Assembly: GCA_033297075.1 (NCBI GenBank)
Contig: MU858067.1
Span: 186,001-250,000 of the forward strand
DNA: 64,000 nucleotides
Source of the DNA: Rhypophila decipiens
Taxonomy: Eukaryota; Ascomycota; Sordariomycetes; Sordariales; Naviculisporaceae
Reading direction: 5' to 3'
The notes under the pieces were generated by a model. It saw only the letters and a program-made list of their open reading frames with translations, did not search any database and was not told the DNA's origin. Numbering within the stretch: position 1 is the first letter of the stretch; every line of letters starts with the position of its first letter. The translations under genes were made by a program, and so were the position numbers. Positions 12,801 through 23,500 of this stretch are shown piece by piece.

Positions 12801-13292
12801 CTTTTCATGCCCATCTTCCTCGCGACCTTCCAACTCGCGGCGAAAAGCGAGGGTCCGGTTCTCGTCGTCTTGGGCCGGACCGAGATGAATCTGGTCGTCC
12901 AGGTCGATATCCCCATCGGCGTCGAGTGGGCGCGGGGAGGACTGAAGGATGTCGTGACCGAGAGGTGACGAAGGGCCGTCGTCGCCACCAAACAAGTCGT
13001 CCAGGTCGTTGGTGCCGCTGTCGTCGGTCAAGCCTGGAAGATCGGCCGTGTTGCCAGCCTCTGGGGTTTCTTCTTCGTCGGGGAGATCATCGTCGCTAAG
13101 ATCTTCAAAATCGATGGCATCGTCTGCTTTGTTGCTCTGATCAATGGCTCTGCCGTTACCAAAATTTGCCAAAAGATCGGTTATGCCGCTTTCCCTCGCC
13201 GCAACATCATCAAAAACCTTTGCCATCAACTCTTCCTCTTTTTTCTCGACCTCCTCCCAGTTGATTTCATCGTCGGTTCTTGCTGGCGCCAT
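9882..13292 (-). CDS. taf1: Transcription initiation factor TFIID subunit 1 (TAF1)
   Basis: Model complement(9882..10308, 10378..13292), 1113 residues. TAF1 is the scaffold of TFIID: it binds TBP and other TAFs at RNA polymerase II promoters in the nucleus. The N terminus (MAPARTDDEINWEEVEKKEE) is very acidic and matches the TBP-binding TAND-like region. The middle carries the long conserved TAF1 core (DUF3591). Near the C terminus is a zinc knuckle CANCGMVGHIKTNKKLCP (C-X2-C-X4-H-X7-C), then a short tail. There is no bromodomain, as usual for fungal TAF1. I chose the ATG at 13292; the frame is open further upstream only through a GTG. A 69-nt intron (10309-10377: GTATGT, TACTAAC branch, CAG) is frame-neutral and stop-free. 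Removing it gives QSIDIYSVQK, which fits the family better than read-through. A divergent promoter is shared with the D-serine dehydratase-like gene. Confidence 0.93.
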   Translation of the reverse strand: MAPARTDDEINWEEVEKKEEELMAKVFDDVAARESGITDLLANFGNGRAIDQSNKADDAIDFEDLSDDDLPDEEETPEAGNTADLPGLTDDSGTNDLDDLFGGDDGPSSPLGHDILQSSPRPLDADGDIDLDDQIHLGPAQDDENRTLAFRRELEGREEDGHEKEIPGEKQNPVQACKALWPHFEQGDNLYWLDFFKPRIAHWIGKKSNKPPKPLIPTKLSLEVDHDQEKLFKIPAPATNSVYQKIKDAEARGLVCLEEPEPLEQADLEVFDLEDESETETVGGFTLQDITTICDDWDSMIGHADVIDTPAPAVKTNKRQADELEEDDDAAWDEMFLDDEPPAKKRRTEPPRGLPPIPQFKAPNFDNFEQATQKLGKRVILDMNDPYLLIDNVESERATKRRKITHKIVRLANGKNGREVSQRFNFAMDAAYDALKENAQNRVRATLANIPIEHSLPAMRLAWPFFQVRLLDDDPYSYHRPTPNLKKEAFQPVTFVRPTILKRKNLKGKKVADIFKKASDLTLNDNSTAVLFEYCEEIPQILSNRGMGQKIINYYRRTKGSDVRPEKRELGENCVLMPEDRSPFAIFGQVNPGEVVPTLHNNMFRAPIFKHKPRDTDFILGRTSTGGKSSWFLRGIDHLYVVGQTMPSVDIPSPHSRRVTGMVKHRLKMISMRLIRKKGKCTLSEVTQHVHGTSESQNRQKLKEFLLYDKESKEWTVEKGMEHELEEKNIQEIIRPEDVCCLDAMQIGIRELENMGYEIKAMKEELDNENSETATNDVKMAPWHTTKAFIDASHGKAMLAVHGHGDPTGKGLGLSYIRTSMKGGYLEQLHGPLATSADAMAARKANGGHLYNVKTQDMLYTEAISNVWVRQRESLEDTTVHEDDDVAFQQDDDARFDAASSARPPVPTDNQSQISRLKGNEQQGGNRKKLKITREITGPDGKPQTVTEIVHDPAVIATYTKTRRKLEEQSIEYVSPFLPPRRIRRQNIYTNRRNSIYSVQKLTDNAEKNRLLLEMIDKEKERLERNRERTKKRDKQKQLQQKIKGGGGSNLDSMAGASGSPDEPSASVEKAEKTTATGTTRKCANCGMVGHIKTNKKLCPKLNGSMPRDPDGEDGLGAGSLGAINKPVAAGFTGVE

Positions 13293-14494
13293 CGTGTCGT
13301 TGCAGGTTCCTCCCACGGATGCGCCGGTGAGAAGATCAGATCATTATACGCGCGGAAAGACGTGGAGAGAAAAGCTCCGTCGCAAGGTGGTTCTTGTTGT
13401 GCGGGATGCCGATTTGAAAGCAATCACGAAACGGGAAAGCTCGTTGCTGGACTTGAGCCGCACAGTCGGTCGCAGAATGGCTAGCGGTTCTGAGAGACAG
13501 GGAAGCCTGCACGGTGGCACGCGCTGGGGCGGAAAAGTGGGGCTGCTGGTGCAGTCTGCGGGGCCGTTTTGGTGTGCTTGGCAGCTTGCAGGGGGCTGAT
13601 TGGCAGTGGCCTGTGCACTCTGGGGTGTCGGCTTCGGAAAGTTTGGGTCGCTGTCTTTTGGTGACTTGTGGTGAATCACAAAAACACAGTGAATACCGAA
13701 TCGAAGATGGATGCCGATACCAGTCGGGCCGTAGTCTGGGATTCGTAGTAAAAGGTTTGAATGAATTTGGTAATGACAAAGAGGAGAGAGTGTGGTTGCG
13801 AATTTGTGTTGCAATCCAAGCAAGGAAAGTTCGGTTTGGGTTGTGGTTGAGAGTTGAGAGTTGGGCAGGAGAAGGAGGAGGGGCAGGCAGAATTGAGGCC
13901 CAGAAGTCAGGCTTCCCCCATCACTTTTCGTCTGATCACGATGTTTAGAAACAATCGCAAGGAATAACTACCACATGCCTAATGGTACAATAGCATTCAA
14001 GAGAATTCCGGAACCCACCACGGTGAAATATCTGTCTCTCGTCCCTGTCCTCGGAAAAGGTCAGTATTTGGGTTTAGGAAATCCAGCCATTAGCATAACA
14101 TATTAGAATTTAAATCTCTCGTTGTTCAATTATAGGATTTAGTCTTGGACGTTTAACTCTAACGTTATTCGAACTTTGGTCTTTTTTCTCCTTTGGAATA
14201 CGTTGAAGGGGGTTTGTTTGAGGAGGTTTGGCTCCTTCCTCACATGTCGTCACCTACAGTAGCATAATCCTACGCCCCGCTACCATCAATCTCGCCCTCT
14301 CCACCCCGAGTCTTGATCGTATTGAGAGCGTATTCTGGCTAGTTTGCAGATGATATTTATTTTAGGCATCTTGTAGTGACTCATGCCTTTCATCCATCTG
14401 CCATAAGAACACGGGATAGTTTCATTTCCAAACACAGTCTACAGAGCAACCACTATTGACGCTCTTTCTTCGGAGTGAAAACGGGATCGACAAA
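13293..14494. promoter_or_regulatory. Divergent intergenic region, TAF1 (-) and D-serine dehydratase-like gene (+)
   Basis: 1.2 kb between two divergently transcribed start codons, so both promoters must lie here. AT-rich tracts occur around 14080-14170. No specific operator could be identified and no credible coding exon was seen. Confidence 0.45.
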
Positions 14495-16211
14495 ATGACC
14501 ACCCTCAAAGACCAACTCAAGGCCAAGCTTGTTGGTCAGACCCTGCAACAGGTTCCCTCTCCTTGCGCAGTGTTGGACCGAGCCAAACTTGAAGTCAACT
14601 GCCAGCGTATGCTAGATGCGACCGCCAGGCTTGGGCTTCTTTGGCGAGCTCATATCAAGACTCACAAGGTACAAGAACCTCGATGATGAACCTCGATCCT
14701 TTTTATTTCACAGTGCTAATGATGCTGCCAGACCACCGAGCTCACCCGTCTCCAAGTTGGCGATGACAGAACAACGCCTGTGGCTTTATTGACTTCGACG
14801 GTTCTCGAAGCAGAGAACATCACTCCGCTGCTGCAAGAGTACAAGTCCCAAGGCCGAGACGTCAATGTACAGACCCCGTCTTCCTGAACCGATCCAGTCC
14901 CATAAAGTTCTCACAAATCCACCTGAATAGGTCCTCCTCGGCTTCCCGCTGTTCCCTTCTTCCATCCCCCGCCTGAGCCAGGTCTCTTCCCAGCTCGGCA
15001 AAGGTGGCCTCTCAGTGATGATCGACCACCCAGACCAGCTCAAATCCGCCGCCGCCATAAGACAATCATCCGGTCATCCTCCTCTGGTCTTTATCAAAAT
15101 CGACGCCGGATACGGCCGTGCAGGCGTCGTACCGAAATCCTCAGCTTACACCGAGCTCATCGACGCCGTGTTGGCCGCTGAACAAGCCGGCTCCTGCAAA
15201 CTCCACGGCCTATACTGCCACGCGGGGCATAGCTACGGCCTGCGCGAGGACTGGGAAGCCATGAAATACCTGGCCGCCGAGTTCGCGGAGTTAACCGCCG
15301 CCGCGGCCTTGGTTCGCTTCAAGATTCCGCATCATAAACTGGTTCTGTCGGTTGGGGCAACTCCCACGACGACGACTATCCAGAACCCGAGCTTTACGGC
15401 CAAAGATCTCGAGTCTGCTGACGAGACTACCAGGGAGATCATCACACTGTTTAAAGAAGCCAAGGAGGCTGGGCATAAGCTTGAGGTTCATGCTGGTGTT
15501 TAGTATGCTTATTTCTTTCCGTCTTGCTTCGGCTTATCTCAGTTCCAATTGTCTAACGAATTTCTTTCTACCTAGCCCGACCTTGGATATCCAACAACTC
15601 TCCACCCACGCCCGAGATTCTTCCCTCCTGACAGCCAACGACATTGCCATCAGCGTCATAGCAGAAGTGGCATCTGGTATGTTTCATTGTCCTCTCCCTT
15701 TCCTATCTCTTCCCCTAATTATCTATATTAACAAAAGAAAACCAAAAAAGTCTACCCCACCCGCGGAAAGAACAACACCCCCGAAGCCCTCATTTGCGCA
15801 GGCACGCTAGCCCTAGGCCGTGAACCCGTCAGCGACAAAGGTTCCCCCCCAGGGGTCGATTATTCCTCCTGGGGCTACGTAATGCCATGGGGTTCTCCTT
15901 CCCTCCAGTCTAAACAACCCCTTCCCGGCGCGGAATTCCCACGCGTCCACGGGGGATGGCAAGTAGGCCGCATCTCCCAGGAACATGGCATTTTGACCTG
16001 GAATGGTTCTGGTTCTGCCTCCTCGGACGAAAAAGAAGAGGAAATCCCAGAGCTCAAAGTAGGCGACAAGGTTCGTATCTGGCCTAATCATGCTTGTGTC
16101 GCCGGTGCAGCGTTTGATTACTACCTGGTGGTTGATTCTCGCAACAACAACAACTCCAAGGAAGATGAACAAGTAGTAGTAGATGTTTGGCCTAGGTGGA
16201 GGGGATGGTAA
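14495..16211 (+). CDS. D-serine dehydratase / D-threonine aldolase-like PLP enzyme
   Basis: Model join(14495..14668, 14732..14866, 14931..15502, 15576..15676, 15751..16211), 480 residues. Fold-type III (alanine-racemase-like) PLP enzyme of the eukaryotic DSD1 family, which converts D-serine to pyruvate and ammonia, or a close D-threonine aldolase relative. HIKTHK at the end of exon 1 (residues 53-58) carries the PLP lysine. KIDAGYGRAGV and HAGHSYG follow in the barrel. Near the C terminus, PNHACVA supplies the His441/Cys443 pair that binds the essential zinc in this family. Introns are 63, 64, 73 and 74 nt. The ATG at 14495 is used because the upstream extension has only a TTG. The gene is convergent with the CoA-ligase gene, 147 nt apart. 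Likely role: detoxification or use of D-amino acids in the cytosol. Exact substrate is not readable from sequence. Confidence 0.88.
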
Positions 16212-16358
16212 TTAATTTACCTCAAAGCACAACCCGCGCTCAGATGCATGCTTGCTTGCTATACAAATCGCTATTCCAACAAGAAATAAAAAGCAGATCC
16301 CAATCGCTGAATTTACTTAAAAATCCAAAAGAATTATTCCATCACACAACATACTTCA

Positions 16359-18488
16359 TCATAACTTGGCCCCCTTGGCCCGTCTAGCCTCCTTCTCACG
16401 ATCACGCAACAAGCGGCGCAGGATCTTGCCGCTGGGACTCTTGGGAATGGCATCGATAAACTCGACTCCTCCCTTGAGCCACTTGTAATGGGCCTTGTGG
16501 TCCTGGACGTGCTTGATGATCTCGGCCCGGATGTCTTCGTCCTTGCGATTGGCCATGGATGCGGGGGTCACGACAAACGCCTTGGGTGCTTCGCCGTCCC
16601 GTTCGTCGGGCACTGAGATTACCGCGCAGTCGTCGACTGCTGGGTGGGCGAGCAGGTGGGCTTCTAGCTCGGCTGGGGCGACTTGGTGGCCCTGTTGATG
16701 ATACAAGGTTAGTCAATTCCATGTCCTTGATATTAGGGGGATGCTTCCCAGTCAGAATCATCACGTACCTTGACCTTGATGAGCTCCTTCAGGCGGTCAA
16801 CAACCGTAAAGTGCTCATAACCCTTGTCGTTCTTGTCAACAATGACTTCATCACCAGTCTTTAGCCACCTGCCGTCGTGATCATAGACAAAGGTCTCGCT
16901 TGTGGCTTTCTCGTTGTTGAGATAACCAAGTGTGACGGATGGCGATTGGATATATAATTCTCCAGGGGTGTTGTACGTGGTGATCTCGTTCCCGTCGGGG
17001 TCCATGACCTTGGCCCGGACACCGGGGAGCAAGGACCCGGAAGTGCCCTGCCAGATGTCATCCTCGCTGGTCGAGCATACCACAGTTGAGCTCTCGGTCA
17101 TGCCTAGGTTCGTGTTAGCAATCATCCCCCTTTATATTGTTTTGAAGTGGCGCGGAATGATTTACCATAACCCTGGCAGACGCTCCATTTCGGATAGATA
17201 CTGAGAAGTTCTTCGACCGTCTGCTTTCCCGTGGGCGCCGCTCCCGTATAAAGCATCCTCACGCTGCTGAGGTCAAACTTTTTGGCGACGTCTTTTCCGC
17301 TCAACAGCCGAACGATGATGGGAGGCACCTATTTCATGTTAACATGACACTAGGGACCACATTTCGTTTGCGAGTTTCAACTGACCACATGGAGTGTATT
17401 GAGCTTATACTTCTCAACCACGGTGAGAAACTCGTTGAACTCGAATTTGGGCACCACAAAGATCTGGTCGCCACGCCATACGGCGATATGGCCGATCACT
17501 ACGAGGCCGTAGATGTGGCTGAGCGGTAACAATCCGAGCAACCGCTCAGTTTCGATCCCCTTTCTTTTCCTCGCAACTCCTTCATATGTAGAAGACTGCA
17601 GGACGTTGGCGATTACGTTCCTATGCGAGATCATGACGGCTTTCTGGTAGAATGTCAGCTTGCTCCTCAAGACGAAATGTTGCTACAAGAAGACGTACAG
17701 GAAGACCGGAAGTGCCGCTCGAGTAGCACAAAAACGCCGGCTGTCTGGCACCTTGGCCCGGGGCCCACTTCAGAGGCTCAAGGCTCGGCGCAGAACGGCC
17801 CATCTCGACGAGGTCATCGACTGTCTTGAAGTTTGGATGCTTGGCATGGTGAGGAAGCTCCATGATGAAGACCTTATCTTCCGGGATCCCGGCTCCCTTG
17901 GCCGCCTGGAGGGCTATCTCGAGAACGGGCAGGCATGTGAACAGGACCTTGGCACCGGATGATTTGAGCTGATGTTCGAGCTCACTGGCCGAGTAGGCGA
18001 CGTTGGCGGGGGTTGCGATACCCGACAGTTGATGGACTGAGTGTAGGACTGATAGGTAGTCGATCTGTTGTACCGTGTCAGTCAGGGCTCTTCTCTCACT
18101 TGTATTTTTCAGCGTCATCTGGGGATTCTTACCGTGTTGAATGAAAAGACGCTGATGACTTTATCCCACGGTGAGTCGACATTTGGCTCCCATCCCATTA
18201 TCTTGGCGAGCGCCTTTGCAATGTTGTCACATCGCTCGAAGGCCTCGGCCGCTGTGTATGTCTTGCCCGTGAGACCACAGGTGAATGGGTTCTGGGTCTT
18301 TGCGAGCGGATATCTACCACACGATTCATCCCTCATGAACTGACCAATGGTCATGTTATCTGGGGGGTCTGGAGCGAACCAACAGCATACCTAATTAGTG
18401 ATGGCTTCGAGACAAAGTAGTGTAACAGAAGGCCGGCAGACTTACCGATGGGAAGCGGCGGCACCCATGACGGCGGTGTGAAAACCAT
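16359..18488 (-). CDS. 4-coumarate-CoA-ligase-like AMP-dependent acyl-CoA synthetase, peroxisomal
   Basis: Seven-exon model complement(16359..16691, 16769..17103, 17166..17328, 17386..17643, 17699..18064, 18133..18368, 18446..18488), 577 residues, introns 55-77 nt. Member of the ANL adenylating superfamily: it activates a carboxylic acid as acyl-AMP, then forms the CoA thioester. Visible motifs: P-loop SSGTSGLPK (about 208-216, split by intron 3), YGMTES, GELYIQSP, the hinge aspartate region GRWLKTGDEV, and the catalytic lysine in PKSPSGKILRRLL (about K556). The protein ends AKL, a canonical PTS1, so it should act in peroxisomes. That suits beta-oxidation of aromatic or fatty acids, or a precursor step of secondary metabolism. 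The substrate cannot be told from sequence. Exon 1 is short (MVFTPPSWVPPLPI plus one base). No other metabolic-cluster gene adjoins it. Confidence 0.9.
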
Positions 18489-20558
18489 CCTGCAGCGGTG
18501 AATCGGATATGAGTGAGTTGTAGTTGGAGGTCACCGAAATCGTGGACAGAGTCACCAAAGGATGGATGATGAGGTTGATCTGCGAGAGAAGAATTCAACA
18601 GGGTCACGAGTGAGATACCTCTGAAGATGTTTCTAGTACACATATATACAGACAGCCCCAAAAAGGAACCCTCCCGGAATCACACTCGGCATTGATTGTA
18701 TGGGAAAGCCGACGAGCTCCCCGCAGCTTTTCCCCATGCGGGGGCGGGATCGTGGAGAGGAACCAGATGGAAGGCACTGCATGAACGACATTGACGCCGA
18801 GGCTTGCGTTATTGCTGGGAGTTCATATCCAGATCTGGGGAAGCGTGGCTGTATATACAGTAACCGGGGGTACGGATAACCGTTACCAGGTTTGACTGAA
18901 TCGCTTCCTTTCAGCTCCGCACATTCCCCTCACAGAACCCCAGATGTTCCCCAGGGCCAGACATTGTTAATGATGTTGGTCCCCATTCTTGAATCCGTTC
19001 TATCCTCTTCTTGACATCACTTCTTCTTATACTTGTTCCACTCTGGAAGGCGACCCCACGATGATGATGGAGGCGTTTCAGTGACAGCGGAGAGTGGACA
19101 AGTAAATTGTTGGCAGAATGGAGACCCCAAGCTTTCCCCGCAATATGATCTCTGGAAAAGTCCACTACGACTCCATTACCGGGGCAGTTACGGATACTCA
19201 CCGGCCACCCGTTATTAGCTGCTAGTGTAACAGCGAGTAGCGAGCGACCCCGAGCTGCACGTGAGGACTGCCAAGAGCAGAAATTCACCATCTAACTGTC
19301 TTGGCTATCAACTCTGGGGAAATTCTAGAGAGGCTGCTGTCTCTTTATAAACGAAATGACTGTAGGAAATATTTACAAAATTCTCGGAAAGGGTATTAAC
19401 TCTAATTCTTATGTCCTATAAGGTACTAACGAGGTAAGCTGTGAGGTCATGTCGCGATTGTCGTCTTCATTCCGTAAAGTCACTTACTAATAATATTTGC
19501 CAGTCTCCGGTTCGCGATATATCATCACTTGTTTGCGGACCATTTCCAACATCAGATGTCGATCTCATGCTCAGGAAAAATGCCTTAAATCCTGAAGGTG
19601 ACAGGACGGCAGGCCGGGGAGTAAGGCGGTGTGCCATAAGACGAGACTGATCATGACCCAGGTCGACTTAAGCACCTGAAGAAGGACGAAATGGGAGGCT
19701 GATCTGAAAGGATGACCGTCAATACCGGATATTGGGATTATTGGAGTATCCAACATGGCGAGGCGACCGAACAAGGTGTTCCTTTAACTTCCCGAGTCCG
19801 TTTCGATGGCCATGGGAATCCGAGCCACATCGATTCGAACCGGTGCAGTGCCCGGCCAGACGATGATCAGAGATAATACAGCAAGAGGGGAATATATCAG
19901 GGCAACGAGTCCAGGGAAGAAGTGTTCCAGGACCAAGAGGGCAGCGTGAACTTTGACCCTGTCAAAAGTGTTCGTCCCATGAACTTCTTCCAAGTCACAA
20001 ACCAACATCAAGCCGAGACTGACAGTTCAGCAATCCGGCATCCAATCCTCATCGTATCTTTTTCTAAGCTCGTGCCTGTCGATGATGTATCATTCCCAGG
20101 GGCTGCGCGCTCGTGGGAGGGAAGGAAAACATCAGCCAGATTGCGTTTTTTGGGCAGTAAAGACACGGGCTTCATGTTGAAAAAATGTCATCTCCCATTT
20201 GCAAATCATCTGGGTTTCATCTGCTTTACTGAGAGATATGCATGATCACCTAGACCATTCATCCCGACCCCTATTTCATGTTCAAGTGAATGATGACGAC
20301 CCGCCCATGATGATGCACGAAACAGTTTGTTTTCATTCTGCCGCTGCTTTATATTTCGTTGCTCGTTGTGGAACCCATTGGCGGTGCTCCTTCCTCCACG
20401 CCGAATTCCTCATTTTGCCTTTAACCTTATTTCAGAACCCGGGCCCTCCACTTTTTCAACCGGTGTGCCAGCCGGCCAACAAATCTTACACTGACAATCT
20501 CACACGAATCTCATGAGTTACGACACATCGACCTAGAAGAGCAGATGCGAACACGACC
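18489..20558. promoter_or_regulatory. Divergent 2.1 kb intergenic region, CoA ligase (-) and AlkB-like oxygenase (+)
   Basis: Upstream DNA of both flanking genes. A 75-codon hydrophobic minus-strand frame at 19784-20011 is the only thing that looks faintly protein-like. It lacks homologous context and splice partners, and I do not call it a gene. No tRNA or repeat was found. Confidence 0.4.
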
Positions 20559-23500
20559 ATGGCGGCAGACTCGCCTCCAACGTCACCCCTGAGCCCCCCG
20601 CCTAGTTGGTTCAACGACGAGGACGTGGAGTGTCCTCTCTCGGAAGAACCCCTGACGGCCTCGTCGGCCCCGTTCGCACCCTCGTCGTCCTTGAGCCCAC
20701 CACCCAGCTGGTTCAACGACGAGGCCGAAGAATGTCCCCTCTCGGAAGGACCCCGGGCTGCCTCGCCGACATCCTTCGCGCCTTCGTCACCCTTGAGCCA
20801 ACCTCCATCACGGTTCAGGGACGAAGATGACGAGTGCCCGGATGTTGTGTGGCTTGCGACGGAATCTCGCCCGGATGGTGGTGAGATTGAATGCCTTCCC
20901 GTCGAGGGGTCCAGACAAGATTGCTCGCTGCCGCTGTCCTCGTCACCTTCCAGCTCAGTACCGGCCATGAAAAATAAAGGAAAGCCCAAAGGCCAGAAAC
21001 GGTCTTCTAAATCGCTCGACGACAGTTATGATGGTCCCGCCAAACGTTTGCGCTCCCGAGCCCACCGTGTCTCGGATGTGGATGAGACGGCATACACCGT
21101 GCCTGATGTTGAACTTGGAACGCCCACCTCATCGGACCGCGTATCAGAGACCTCAGACGTCTCCAACATCACATACCAAGGAGAGGATTCCGTATTCACA
21201 GAGCCTGTCATCGAACCTGGAACGCCCCTCTCGCCACTTGACTCGGATGTGTCCAACATTACAGTACAAGGAGACGATTCCGTATCTACGGAGCCTGGAG
21301 TCGAACCTGGATTGCCCATATTATCGTCAGGCATACCAGATAATGATTTCCTGCCCAACATTGCACTCCCGAGGGTGTATGCAGCTTTCACAGAAGCTCC
21401 AGAAGCTACATTTCCAGCAGACGAGCTAGCGACTTTCAGTCTATCCAACATCCTTCCCAGAGAGGAAGAAGATTTAACATTCCCAAAAGCCACCGACGAA
21501 CATGGAACGCTCTCCCCACAACCACCCGAATGGGAGAGTACCAGTGTATACAACATCATTGACCAAGGGGAGGATGCGGTTTCCACAAAAGCTAACGAAC
21601 ATGGAACGCTCCTCTCGGCACCAACCAAAATAGTGACTTTGAACGTATCTAATATAGCATCTCAAGTAAATGATCTGCTATCCAAAGAAGCCAAGAAACA
21701 CGGAACGGCCCTCTCAACGCCAGCCAAACTACAGACCTCCAAGATATCCGATTTCACATCCCAAGGAGAGGATGTGTCAATTACAGAAGCCAACGAACTT
21801 GAAATGTTCCCCTCACCACCACTTGAACCAAAAGTTATGGATCATTTGGTTCAAACGCCCCTTTCACCAGCAGTCGAACTAGGAGCCATCGAGGATTCGG
21901 TCTCCACGGAGGCCACCGAACACGGCACACCCATCTTACAATCACGCGAACCTGGTCTGGTGGAAGACTCGGTATCCACAGAAGCAAACGAAATTGAAAC
22001 TCTCCGCTTGCTACTAGGCAAACTTAACATCGTAGATAATTCGGTCACAGACGCTAACGAACCTGGAACACTTCTTTTGCAATCAGGTGAACCAAAAATT
22101 TTGACGAAACCAGAGTACAAGCCTGAAGTATGGGCTACTCTACGGGGCGGGCTCTGCGAAGGCCTGTCTTACTTTCGTGCATACAAGGGCAGTCTCCACA
22201 GCCGGGACAGAACAGCGATTGGGTTCCTGATCGACAAGGAGGCCAGCGCGAGGGATGTCTTCGGCCCCCAGGTCATCATCTCTTCCGTGTAGGTCCTTGA
22301 ACTCTGACCGCAAATATCCTGGCTCCATCCACTGACAGACAATCTCAGAGGCGGCGGCCGTGTTCTAGACGCCGAAACGAATCGGAGGGTCCGTTGCGAG
22401 GACGCACCAGATGACGCCGCCAATATTAAAGCCATTCGGTTGGCCTACGAGTGCCGAGCCCTCATCGCCGTTGTTGCTGGTAAGCAGAATTCTACTCACT
22501 CTCTGAAGCAAACTAACATACTTGTAGGCGAGGATCATCCTCTTTACCCTTGCAAGCCACCGCATCCATATGCGGTGCTTGACTGGTTCCATATCACGGA
22601 CTTATGGGCCGAGATGCACGTAACCCGCGAGGGTCACAAACCAGTTCGTGTATGGAGAATGCGTTTCGAAAAAGCAGATCTCTCTAAACCTTCCTGGTGG
22701 GCACCGCCCGCTGGCGAAGAACCGAGCTCAACAGCAGCTTATTCATATCAGGCATCGACACAACGGTGCAAAAAATGTGGAGTTGAAAGCAAGGAGATTT
22801 TTAAGGCTGGGTTGTGGACTTGTCTGAATCATACGTGTGCTTCCTTCTTCAAGTTTCCGCCCAGGCGGCGAGTCCAGGTCAACAAATTGGAGTATACGGA
22901 CGCGTTTCTCAACGAGCGTACCCCGTTTGTCGGTCCCCTACCTCCGCTTAGGCCAGAACTTCCCAGCTTTGACGGTCTCCATGGAACCGAAAAGCTCCTT
23001 CGTCATGGTTTCGTCTGCCCCCAGTGCGGGAATTGCAACCGTCGAGTATTCTGGAACCGGTTCAGTTGCGAAAACTGTACATGCAAGCTGGAATCTGTCA
23101 TGCTTCCTTATCCTTGGGAGGACCTTGCAAAGGAGGAAACAATTTTCGAACAGCTTATAGCTCGCCGGAGAAAGAAAAAACCGGTCAAGATCGTCCTGGT
23201 AAGAAGGAGGCAGCCCGTTGAAGCAGAGACGCAACCGGAATCGAGCGACGAGGAAGGCGATAGTGATATGGAGGACGACTCTCCGCACCCGTATGCTGAT
23301 GATGAAGGAGTGATTGGCAGTGCCGAGCCCCGGGATGATCCTCCAATCCAATTTGAATACGCCACCGGTAATATGAACAACACCCAGGACATCCGAACAG
23401 GCGCTGCTGCCAGAAAGGGAAAAGGTGACGAGCCGTTTTCGACTATCCTCAACCGTGACAGCATAACAATCACCCAAACGCTCTACTTCGGCTCGTACAA

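Noticed and set aside
12183..12968. 261-codon plus-strand frame antisense to TAF1
   Set aside because: It overlaps a conserved TAF1 coding region, and its translation has no recognisable feature.
19826..19845. Minus-strand GGTTCGAATC resembling a tRNA B-box
   Set aside because: Flanking bases cannot form a T-stem and there is no A-box at a suitable distance upstream.
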